Positions 45,046-55,000 of a stretch of DNA of 64,000 nt are shown piece after piece; position 1 is the first letter of the stretch, and each line of letters starts with the position of its first letter. The notes under the pieces were generated by a model. The model ran no database searches and was not told the origin of the DNA. It saw only the letters and a list, made by a program, of their open reading frames with translations. Made by a program: the position numbers and the translations under genes. The DNA lies in assembly GCA_026874595.1 (NCBI GenBank), contig CM049307.1, positions 5,853,579 through 5,917,578 on the forward strand. The letters run 5' to 3'. The stretch comes from Sipunculus nudus (lineage: Eukaryota > Annelida > Sipuncula > Golfingiida > Sipunculidae).

Positions 45046-45520
45046 TGACATCTTTTGAGTGGCCTATAAAAAATTAGCAGAAGGTAAACTTTGAATGTTT
45101 TTGCTTCACCTTGAGGATGGGAGTTTGGGAAACACTGAAATTGTATAAAAATGGATTAATTCGTGACGATAGCATCGGTGCATTTAACCTTATACACCGT
45201 TAAAAATTGGATTAACACGATCCCATATTTGAGTAAAGCGTAAAGAAATGTTGACACGTTACTTGTGACATAGGTGTTCTATGGTACCAGATTTTGCATG
45301 GACCATTTACAAGATCACGTGATCCAGATTGCTTCACGTTGATAACACTCGTGATTTTTGAATGCGTCACTGGTGTTCCCTCGCGGATTCACTCATGGTG
45401 CGGTTATCAATTCAATCTATGATCACATGTCTGCAGAGCTCTGCGCTTGATGTTTTATCACTACTTACCGGACGCAACGGAAAAGGCTTTAATTGAGCTA
45501 ATGGATATTATTGCCGCCAT
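36781..45520 (-). CDS. Unrecognised small protein gene, six exons, about 115 residues
   Basis: Exons 45469-45520, 38982-39092, 37454-37521, 37296-37345, 36880-36895 and 36781-36831 connect in frame from ATG to TAA. The product begins MAAIISISSIKAFSVAS, has a basic-aromatic centre and a hydrophobic C-terminal half. Donors of exons 1, 2 and 4 (GTAAGT, GTGAGT, GTAAGT) and acceptors of exons 5 and 6 (ttccgtatcag, ctttatttcag) are strong; the exon 2 acceptor is weak. I recognise no family. The first intron is 6.4 kb and contains the 59-bp minisatellite. The DNA upstream of exon 2 (39.1-39.7 kb) is unusually GC-rich. Confidence 0.42.
36880..36895 (-). CDS. Candidate 16-base micro-exon 5
   Basis: Between a strong acceptor (catttccgtatcag) and TTG|GTATAG. 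Completes a tryptophan codon and adds NALPL. It rests on splice signals and phase alone. Confidence 0.3.
37180..37265. repeat. Short tandem repeat tataacagc
   Basis: Irregular repetition of atataacagctgatataaca-like units. Confidence 0.7.
37296..37345 (-). CDS. Candidate exon 4 of the small-protein gene
   Basis: Reads AVLDVIQYLPAVLLHS and ends in TG|GTAAGT, a very good donor, phase 2. The acceptor tgaatcag fits the phase-0 end of exon 3. Confidence 0.45.
37454..37521 (-). CDS. Candidate exon 3 of the small-protein gene
   Basis: Reads VKARLKHFEIGQALRVDMQA then RQ, and ends CAG|GTATAA. Acceptor gtccttag. This is one of the most protein-like segments of the region. A slightly longer version starts at cgcaaaag and adds SLE, which would pair with the alternative frame of exon 2. 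Confidence 0.48.
37925..38103. repeat. Two (TA)n tracts
   Basis: TA tracts at 37925-37980 and 38060-38103, separated by 80 bases. Confidence 0.9.
38982..39092 (-). CDS. Candidate exon 2 of the small-protein gene
   Basis: 111 bases, phase 1 to phase 1. Reads VLSRQRRHVIHK, SESFFLGLYVYVHERQPW and NIHRIT, then the donor ACCA|GTGAGT. An alternative frame beginning at ATG 39092 (MCCHDKGG and on) also stays open to the same donor in phase 0. Strand and frame were chosen by amino-acid character and by the fit to both neighbours. Confidence 0.4.
39495..39515 (-). promoter_or_regulatory. Possible TATA-type core promoter in a GC-rich stretch
   Basis: On the minus strand GGCGGGCTGTTTATATTTCA is followed by CpG-rich DNA. 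The region 39.0-39.7 kb is the most GC-rich unique sequence in the window. It lies 400 bases upstream of exon 38982-39092, so it could be an alternative promoter of that gene. Confidence 0.2.
40140..43545 (+). repeat. 59-bp minisatellite with 708-bp higher-order repeat
   Basis: About 57 copies of CTATTACCTTATTCCCTGCT then TGTTTCTCTTCGCTCTATCT and TCGGTTTCTCCCTTTTCAC. The pattern of variant units recurs every 12 units (708 bp; compare 40155, 40863 and 41571), so larger blocks were duplicated. The unit has no stop in any plus frame. This creates open frames of 1040 and 955 codons that are not genes. Flanks 39870-40140 and 43545-43780 contain decayed units. Confidence 0.95.
43795..44330 (+). repeat. 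Possible decayed interspersed repeat 3' region
   Basis: Phrases such as ttccacagtgtcgggccaac and gggaaaccaatggagagta resemble widely distributed LINE/SINE tail sequences as I remember them. No open frame. Confidence 0.3.
44463..44503. repeat. (TA)n microsatellite
   Basis: TA tract of about 41 bases. Confidence 0.95.
45007..45042. repeat. (TA)n microsatellite
   Basis: TA tract preceded by a duplicated aaatttgcatat. Confidence 0.95.
45469..45520 (-). CDS. Candidate first coding exon (MAAIISIS...)
   Basis: Seventeen codons plus one base from an ATG in good context (CCC ATG GCG) to a near-perfect donor TCCG|GTAAGT. The peptide is MAAIISISSIKAFSVAS, a short hydrophobic start that could be an organelle or membrane targeting sequence. 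Confidence 0.45.
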
Positions 45521-45897
45521 GGGCTATTTGTATATCAAAACATTTCTTTTCTTATAAACAATATTTATATAAGAAAATTGTTGGGGATATGTATAATTGG
45601 AGAAGGACCAATAGAACTATTAGGCCTACCGGTATACACTATTTTAGCATGTTATTCTTTTGTTCTTCTAAGCAAAAGTCTCTTTGGAGCAACCATAAAT
45701 AATGTTCATATCTGAAACTCGTGTTTATTGAAATAATTAAAAGTTAACTATTTATGAATTTCAATGTGCACGTTTTACCTTAGAATTCCACTGTAGGCCT
45801 TGACTGTTAAAGATCAAGCTATGTAGCGTACACTGGATCTCCAGTCAGAATCCACAAACTTAAGGGAGTCAAATGCATTTCAGTAAATGTGTGGGAC

Positions 45898-45952
45898 CAG
45901 TCAATTTGTAAATTGCCTGGATAAAATTTCCAGGCACGTTACAAATTGACTG
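45898..45952. repeat. Inverted repeat hairpin, 23-bp arms
   Basis: CAGTCAATTTGTAAATTGCC and TGG pairs with CCAGGCACGTTACAAATTGA and CTG across a 9-base loop, with two mismatches in 23 bases. Confidence 0.85.
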
Positions 45953-46081
45953 AAAAATCAGTCAGTTTATTTGACAGATTGACTGAATCGATATGAAATA
46001 GTCATTGGTTTAAATATATTGCTTCTTATATTCTAAAACAGACATTGTCATGTGGTAAATGTTAACCAGGTAATAAAACTA

Positions 46082-46149
46082 AAATACACAGACTGGTGAG
46101 AGCTAACCAAAAACATGATTCTTGTTACCCCTCACCAGTCTGTGTATTT
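46082..46149. repeat. Inverted repeat hairpin, 19-bp perfect arms
   Basis: AAATACACAGACTGGTGAG and CTCACCAGTCTGTGTATTT are perfect complements around a 30-base loop. The size resembles a precursor microRNA but also a small MITE. A TA tract follows at 46155-46199. Confidence 0.85.
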
Positions 46150-46152
46150 CAG

Positions 46153-46154
<2 letters not shown>

Positions 46155-46199
<45 letters not shown>
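46155..46199. repeat. (TA)n microsatellite
   Basis: TA tract directly after the hairpin. Confidence 0.95.
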
Positions 46200-46205
<6 letters not shown>

Positions 46206-48460
46206 GTTAGTTCAAATATGCATACTACATCATAATGAATAATACATACTATTTCACATCTTATCTGACAAAATTTCGCTTATGTAAAAAGGAGAATCAA
46301 GTCAAATGGAAGCTTTTGATTATATGATCATTAATTTGTGAAATATGCGATGAAGAACGGTATGCCATGCAGAGTTACATATAGCTGTTAATATCAACTA
46401 CATGATTCAGATATGATTATAGGTGATTTCTGCAAAGGGTTGGGTTTAATCACAGTTACCGACTGTATGAGTTTAACATCTACATCCTTTGAGTGGGGTC
46501 AAACTGTGATGACCGACAGTGCTGAGTTGTCAACTTTTATATAATTAATGAGAAAGTGCACAAGTACAAACATAAATTCAATTTCGTGCATGTGGAACAT
46601 TGGGGATAACCAACGGGGGGGGGGGGGGTTGTTCTCAGGAGATGTTTGCTGCCCTAAGTATTTTTAGGTCAAATTCTTTTTTATGAAGCTTGTTTCTTAA
46701 TATTCCCTTTTATTATATTCCAAATTGCTTCAAAATTTGCTGAAAATGCTGAAATTTTGAATGACAATTGTAACCATTTTCTGCATCGAGAGAGGGAAAT
46801 TCCCGCCCACCCCAACTCCCAAGGTGCAAAAGGAAATTGCGTGCCTTGCGCTTATGTGATTATACATAATTATTACTGAAAGAATCAGAATTAAGCCAAA
46901 TGCATTGACTTGATCATTATATGAAACATTGAATTGTGCAATAAGATGGTGTATAAAATATATTACTATATTATATGTAAGAATAAGGTATATGAAATAA
47001 ATTTCAGTCATTTCATAAATTGCCTGCATGAGTATAAATAATGCAATTTCAAACTGATAGAAAAATTAGGCAATATACAAATTCACTGATTTCACATATA
47101 CACACATTGACTGTAACATATATAAGTTGTGACATACATGCGTGTGTATGTGTATGTCCCGTTTGACTCACCTGTATACAAAGGCCTATTTACACGATGC
47201 TTCATTCAAAATATCACAGAATTAATAAATTCAAACAAGATACAAGAACACACCTGATGCCATTTAAAGTTGTGTGAAGACATAAATAATGGTTCAATAA
47301 AAAAATTAATGGTCCTATAAGACCAGAACTATAATATCCTGACAAGCAAATGATTTAGTGTTATATCTATGTTATTTCCGGTCACATGTCCACGTATGTA
47401 GGTTAATTGAACCAATGGCTATACTGTACCAAGTATGGATCGATATGGATATTACCTCCGCCAAATTAATTTGTATGTAACGGGTATATGTGAATAAAGA
47501 GAATGGCATCCATATAAAGAAAGTAACCTACATAAAACGTGTACTTAAAAAGGTTTTTTTGATAGTTCGTTCCGTTATCATGCACCTGTTTGGCGGGGGG
47601 GGGGGGGATCCTGACACCTCGTTCTTAAATCTCATTCAAACTGAGTCAATTAACCAAATGATGATAATAATAATAATAAAGAAATAATAAAATAAACAAC
47701 CACGTGCATAGTCATACAGATATATATATAGGGTAAACAGCATACAAATCTGTTCTGAATTGATTGCGACATGCATTTCAAGTGCATTTACAGTGGTCAA
47801 GAACGTTAATCACCAAAAAAAACATTTACCAAGCATGCAGCTGCATGACGCGGCGTTAACACTCAAAATTACACGTACCTTAATGAAAACACGGTTAGTC
47901 ACGCTGGATGATGTGTAACCATGGGGTTGTACAGGTAAGAAGTAAGAACACATGCGAAAGGCCCAATGCTCATAGCCAGTCATAGGTTATATATATAGCA
48001 CTGCATTATTATATTATAGTTGAAGTCACAGGCATGTATACATTACCCGACCGGGAAGATATTTCTAAAATAGAATTTCGTTGTATATCGGCAAAATAAA
48101 GTGGACGTGTATGCATTGATTTTGCGGTCAACCAGTTTGTTTTTCAGGTGGTTTATATTTATACCATGCATGCATGATTTGTATTATATTATATTGTTAT
48201 TCAGTCGCGTTTTAAAATGTATATGGTGTACAGAGCAAGTAAATTTTGTTTGTTTTATCAGTTGGGTTATATCATGGTATATTATGTAAATATAAATTGA
48301 CATATATTTCAAAATAACGTATCATGTTAATTGATATAAATAATCGTGTCCCCTTTTCGCTTATTCGCATGAATGTATGTAGAATCAGTACGTAATAAAG
48401 TAAAGTATCAATCATTTTCTGAAATACAAAATTAATACTATATAATAATTTTTTATATGA
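46200..48460. other. AT-rich DNA with G runs, no gene seen
   Basis: Runs of G at about 46615 and 47596. A short segment at 47879-47903 on the minus strand (VTNRVFIK, donor AAG|GTACGT) has splice-like flanks but no partners. Confidence 0.4.
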
Positions 48461-48469
48461 TAAATGAGG

Positions 48470-50172
48470 TACCCATGGGTCACGGCGCTCAGCTGTTATT
48501 TATTTATGATCATGAAGTATATATAAGAAGGGGTAGACAAATATTGGTTTTGTGTGGTAATATATAAGCTGGTTTATGAAGATGACGGCGTTTATCTTCA
48601 GCTATGGAAAGATTTTGATAAAATCCTTGGAGAGGGAAGAGGGCTGATGTCATTTTTTATTATTCACATATGGAAAAGGAGTGCTTTTGTAACACAGGTT
48701 TTGACTTGGCCTAATAACTTTATCTACATTGCAGCAGAAGTATTTAAAAAAAGTCCACTATAAGTCGTGTTATAGACATCATGATGAGAATTTTTTTGTG
48801 ATTTTTTATCACAAGTATCAGAAAAAAAAGAAAAGTAATCTCAGCTTTAAAACAAATACATGTGTTAAAAAAAACCAAAGGACCAAAACACGCAATATAT
48901 TATACAAGGGGCCAATTGGAGTCGGGCATGTTTAATTTTATCAACTGAGATAAAGGAATCAGTAATATAAATTTTGATTATTTACTTAGTATCATGTAAC
49001 AGCTGATACAGCCATCGGTCTAAATGTCATTAGCCAAACATTTTGACATCTTTAATGAGCACTTGTCTGAGTATTTTTGTTCAATTTTTGACATATTTCA
49101 TTTTTTAAATTTTGTAATAAATATAAACCAACAAAGTAAACATGTGGGAAAGACCTGGAAAATTTAGATTAATTTAAAATAATCAACTGCATCCTTTGGT
49201 ATCATTAATTTGCTTCATATAATCGATAATTGTAAACCATTATTTATTTTTCATTTTCATGATTGAAATAAAAATTACCGACTGGTGACTACATCCATGG
49301 AAGATCCATAAAACATCAGCAATTCCCTGTTACTCATTAACAATAAAATTCCTTTTCCATTAATTTTTCTTAAAGTTGTTATTATAAACCAATATTTTTT
49401 TATTATTGTTATGATTTTGGCCAGAACAGCTACTATATAGGAAGGGGGTTGGACAGTCAGATCCAGCTAAAGCCATCTATAAGATCTGGCTGGCTGCACA
49501 TGCAGTATGCCTCGCTTCAAGCATGCAGGTCAATAAGGGGACATAAAGAGGGGTTTCAGTAGAGCCTATAGGTGTGACATGGTCTCATAAAAACTTTAAT
49601 AAAAGCTACAGTTGTTGGTAAATTCATTTCGAACTACAGAACTTAAGAAGTTGGAATCCTTACGTGTGAATAATATGAATATTAAATCAACAGTGCTTAC
49701 ACCGAAAAATGTGCAATGGTCAAAGTTGAACAAAGTTTAAGGTACTGATTTATATTTATGCGAATAACTAATAAAATTTGTAATGTGCAGATCTTATTTC
49801 CAGTATACAATTCAATCTCGATTAAATGAAGTTATATCCCTTAAAAAAACTCTTGTTTTAGGAATTCTTATGTTAAGTGAGTAAATATATTTCCTGATTC
49901 TTTTTTTAAAAAGATGCATTATGTTTGGGCCCATAACTTAAATACGTAATACTTAATGACCTAATTTTTGGTACGTACATAGGAAATGTACGGAAGAATA
50001 TGCATACTTAATATGATCAAAATCAGATCAGTGTTTTTTTTCCGTATGGTAAAATTTTGGATTCGTTGGTCCCATGGTTTCAAAACGTGCCCTGTTAACG
50101 GACGGCCGGAGGACAACCGACAAAAGACCGCGACTTAAGCTCAGATGACTTTTGGTCAGCTGAGCTAACCAG
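48470..50172 (+). repeat. Dispersed repeat of 1.7 kb, copy B
   Basis: Begins acccatgggtcacggcgctc, ends gacttttggtcagctgagct. Shares order and wording with 31197-33750 but is shorter by internal deletion. Confidence 0.65.
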
Positions 50173-50564
50173 GAAATCAACCGCACTAAAAAAGATTCTT
50201 ATTCTTATTCAAATATACTTAAATCAATATATTATAACATAGGAAATCTCTGTGATACATTTATAATACATTTAAAAACATTTAGGTATAGGCTCTTTTT
50301 GCTGCAGAATTACACATAAAGCGAAAGGGTCAAATAGTAAATCGTTATTACAACAACTATCCGAGCTTTTTATTATCAATGTTAACTTCAAACTAAAAAA
50401 ATAATAGTAAAAAGAGGACCATTTACGACTTTCTGGATATTCTAAGATTTCATGTATGTTTTCTTCTTAATAACTTAATCATTTGAGCGATCGAAGCACT
50501 GTATATTAATATGAAATATTTGCACTTATAGTTTTTTGATAAAATGATGAATATAAATAAACAG

Positions 50565-50663
50565 TCAGACACAACAGAGATGGCTCATCTTTACCTGCAA
50601 CCTCTTATTCAATGTCACATATGTTTCACCAACACAACAACACAAACGTTCTACACGACACAT
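50565..50663 (-). pseudogene. Possible GIY-YIG-like fragment of a retroelement
   Basis: A 32-residue frame contains CCCVGETYVTLNKRLQ, which recalls the VGET...L..RL core of GIY-YIG endonucleases of Penelope-like elements. The rest of the domain is absent and the flanks are AT-rich. The resemblance is short and rests on memory. Confidence 0.2.
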
Positions 50664-51388
50664 AAACATCCTTTCTATTATAAGGTAAGACGATATGGAT
50701 GAATACCAAATTAGGTATTCAGCGTTGCTGGACCATGCCAAATACTGGAGGATGTATATACGTATACTAACAGGTATGCCATCGATCCCTCATGCACAAT
50801 TTAAACGTAAAGAAAGAATTGTTTCTTCATTTCCTATGCCTGCATTCATTTTTGCCATGTTTAATATACTGTGATAGACGTGAAAAAAATGACAGTGAAA
50901 TTTTGATGACTCAGGTGTGTTTCTATAAAAAGTCCTTGTAACTTCTTTTTGATTTTAGAGTCTCAATGTCCATGGTATGTATTCAATAGGACTCATAATG
51001 TGATGTTCCTAATTATAAATTATTAAACTGAGGAACTTATTGAACCATTATTTTTTCATTTATCAAATTTGTATTAAAAATCAATCATGACTGCATGGAA
51101 ATCATGCAGAAATCATAAAAATATATATTTTGCACGTATCATTGTTTATCATTCAAAATTTGTTCTTCACCTATAACAGTAACGGAATATTTAACAGAAT
51201 TAAACATGCAGTACGATGCATGCTTTTCGGGTAAGAATGTGAACTGTATAAAAAATATTTTAAAACTCAATATACAGACGTGGAAATTTTATTTACCTAA
51301 AAACTTGGAATGGTCTTTTTCGTGCATACCAGGTTTTTCTCTCCTGAAATAATTAATTTTATACAGACCAGACGGTGCCTGACTTTCA

Positions 51389-51391
<3 letters not shown>

Positions 51392-51445
<54 letters not shown>

Positions 51446-51480
51446 ATATATATATTTATATATATATAATATATATATTC
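51392..51480. repeat. Compound (TA)n microsatellite
   Basis: TA tract with taaat and tttata interruptions. Confidence 0.95.
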
Positions 51481-51829
51481 ATACATATATACATACATAC
51501 ATGTATATATAAAATTTATAAAAATGATTATTATAAACGAAGTTGAACCAAGAAAAAATAAATGGAGCTATATTTTAAATATTTAAAATATCAGTATGCA
51601 TTTAATATATCTGTAAGAATTAAACATTAAACGGAAAAGTCGAAATAAAAAATGGCAGGAATATTAGAATATATATATTTTTTTAATTGGATATGAGTTA
51701 ATAATGAGTGTCATTTCCATATTTACATTAGCTGTTCAGTGAAACAATTAGTGGACAATGCAGGCCATCAAATGATTGGTCTCAACCGGCCAGGATCGCA
51801 ATTTGTCATATACTTATATTACATTGATG

Positions 51830-52084
51830 TCATTTATGTGTATAGCTCGGTTGTTTTCTCCTCTTCTTGTCCGCTACCACTTCGATATGACAGTCCTGGC
51901 GTTTTCTTGAATGCTGAAATTTTCTCTGCACTCTTGTCTTCCAGTGTAGGGGTACATCTTGGTCACTTAGCAGGGCAGAACGTAGAATGCCTGGAAAGGT
52001 GGTCAGAATCCCGCGTGCAATATTCAGATATTGCTCCGATGTCGGATAGCTGAAATTACCAAAGACGTGCATAAGTTGATTTGC
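51830..52084 (-). CDS. SAMD3-like gene, exon 6 (C-terminal module and stop)
   Basis: Acceptor ctcacacacacag, then ANQLMHVFGNFSYPTSEQYL, NIARGILTTFPGIL, LHWKTRVQRKFQHSRKR and a basic tail ending in TGA. The spacing of YP, Y, IA, FP.IL, W and KF..SRKR is the diagnostic feature. A GTG|GTAGCG donor inside the basic tail could splice to another exon; 51297-51343 is a phase-compatible candidate with a good acceptor (attatttcag) and donor (TAG|GTAAAT). Confidence 0.6.
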   Translation of the reverse strand, partial: ANQLMHVFGNFSYPTSEQYLNIARGILTTFPGILRSALLSDQDVPLHWKTRVQRKFQHSRKRQDCHIEVVADKKRRKQPSYTHK

Positions 52085-55000
52085 CTGTGTGTGTGAGGGT
52101 GTGTGTGTGTTACAGTAGAAATTGAAATCCAGGATTATTTTAGAAGCATGAACAAAAATTAAGAACGGATGAAAAAAGTTTTAATTTTAGAAAAACGATT
52201 AATTCAATAATAGCTTTTGGAATCGACAATTAAGTGCTTATCTGATGACAAGAAATAATGCATGTCCAGGTAAAGATCTCATTCTTTCCATAAATTGTTT
52301 CAAATAAAAGATTCAATATGAATTTTATGACACTAAAAATTCCATATATTCTTTTATTTTAAACAAGTTTTACATTTTTTTAGATATTTTATGCATGTAC
52401 TTTCACACCATAAATTTCATAGGCATATATTAAGTGTATGTAGCTGGAAGTAAGAGAAAACTTTATCAAACGTGTTGCATACAAAAGCGCGGAAGGAGCA
52501 CCCATGCACTCGCCCTATATATAGAAATGTATGAATAACCATGCTGGTTCATTGTATAAAGCGATGGAACATGAATACACAGACAAGTCGGCTTCCATCG
52601 GCAGTGAACCGGCATGTCTGTATTATAAAAATATGTACACATACATACAATGGTTAGCAGCGAGGAATCAGCTTAAATATAATGAAAGCAAAATATATCT
52701 ACACGCGATTTTTATTTATTTAAAGTATAATATAATCAAAGCACCTACTAGAAATTTTATATGTGGCTGTGACATGGAGGCAGACAATTCTGAGTTTCAG
52801 TCGGACGTCGCTCTCTTGTCACTGGCAGCTTCTCTGAGTGCTTCTGACGTAAAGATCGCGGAAGTAGGTCAAAGGGCAGAATGTACCGGCAGGGAAAGCT
52901 GGGAAATGTCTCCCTACAGGTAGAACACTGGTATCTGTAAGACACGTTGTGTGCACTTTTATGTCAATTTTCCTTTTACTGCAAGACACAATTACATGAG
53001 CACACTGATATGATTTGCATTAATGATCTAAGGAAGACAACTTGCAATAAAACAAAAACATGACATTTTTCTTCACACGGTCATTGCTTATCAGAGACTT
53101 TATTTTCAATGATATTTTACAATACATGTGTATTTCATCTCTTTGCTATATACTTTAACTAACGTTAATGACAAACGTCTGACTAGGTGTGAAAAACAAG
53201 CACAAATGAGGTTTGAGTAATATTTTATTATCACCAGCAGGATCTACAGTTTTGTACAGATTTTAAATCTCTTACAAGTTGGTTATAACCAGAGAAATCT
53301 CTCTCTGAGAATTCTCTGCATTGTCTTGTAACAGAATCCGGAGGATGTGAATTTCCTCATTGATTTAAACATAATTGGAAATAATTCAACGTTATGAAAT
53401 CAACCGAGAATGCACCAACACCTATAACAAGGTGAAAATACCTTTAATTATGAAAATGAAACACGGTTTTGAGGTATTCAGTCACATTTAAAAATTTTTA
53501 CTTAATTTATAATATAAAAAATAAATTTTGTAAAAATACGAATGGTAACCAAAATCTAATTAGGTGAAAAGATTCCTGAGCTATACCTGCTATATTTATC
53601 ATAAATCAACTGAAATAATGGATTTTTAAATTATCACGTCATATATGAAATGTTACTAACGTATAGCTGGTCACGGCATCCCCTTCTCGGGAGGGATATA
53701 CTCGCCTGACATATGGTCCATCCTGGGCCCCTCCTGGTCTCCCCTCTTTATATATAACGCGCACTGGACACATAGAAATAAAACAGATGTATATGTTACA
53801 TACTTTATTTATTGGGTACTTAACTTATATTGTCTTTTGTGATGTCTGTATTATACATATTAATTATGGTAATTAAAATAAGAAGTTATTAGGTAACATT
53901 AAGGTAAACAGATACAAATATATATGTGTGTACATAAACACGAATATTCAGTATACTTTGATGATATTGTTAGAAGTAGAGATGAAACTTTGTTTGTCTG
54001 TGCGACTCTTTCCATTTTCTCCAAGGTACTGTCGCAGTTCCACAGAAAATTTCTTGTTCAATGGGGACTATATCCCGAGCATTGCATAGTTATTATAATA
54101 TATGTCTAAACAAAACCCAAGGATGAGAACTGGGTACACTTTGGTTCTCCATGTTAACTTTATGCATGTATATGCATGCATGTCCCAGTGAGAACAATCC
54201 GTGATGCACTTTTTACGTCGCCACATGATTTCTCTCCATGTCTTGCTATAGCAATGCCATTGCCTAAAGACATAACACGATGTTGAGTGGCGTCCGATCG
54301 TATCAACTGATTCTCCTGCAATGTAAAAAAAATAATCAGAAAACACGTTAGATATGCATACAGGCACATCCAGGTTGAATATCAATTTATATCCTTCTAA
54401 CTCATAATCAGTCTGTCGTATATAATTACGTATATAATGAATTAATCAAAATCAGCGATAAAGAAATAAATATAGATTGATTGTCATTTTTAATCAATAA
54501 ATTAATCACGAGTCATTTTATTGGTTAAATCTAAATACCTTATGGCTCACAACAATGGACTCTCTTCTTTTGCTTCGCTCTTCTTTTCCTAAATCCTTCT
54601 TTTTGGAAAGGTAACATTCTTATTTAAACAAAATCAACCATCGTTAAGTAATGACTTGTGCAGTTAAAGGAAAAACATGCAACAGTATAAGACGAGTATG
54701 ATGTAAATAGACTATCCACTTGGTATGTTTTATCAAGCAACTATATCCTTTTTTTAAGTTAGGCCTTATAATTATGGGTTTTCTAAATCAAAAGTGGAGC
54801 GATTGTTATATTTTAACATTTGCACTCAATACCCTATGTTTGTATACCCCTTTGTAATGACTAAAGCATTCGAAATCGTCATATAAATTACCTCTTCTTT
54901 GCTGTCCATTAGGTCCCCCACTGCCTACGTGGACTATAGCTCAGGCTTTTCTGAAGCTGAGGCTATTCCCCCCCCCCCCCCCCCCCCCACGAGAACTTGC

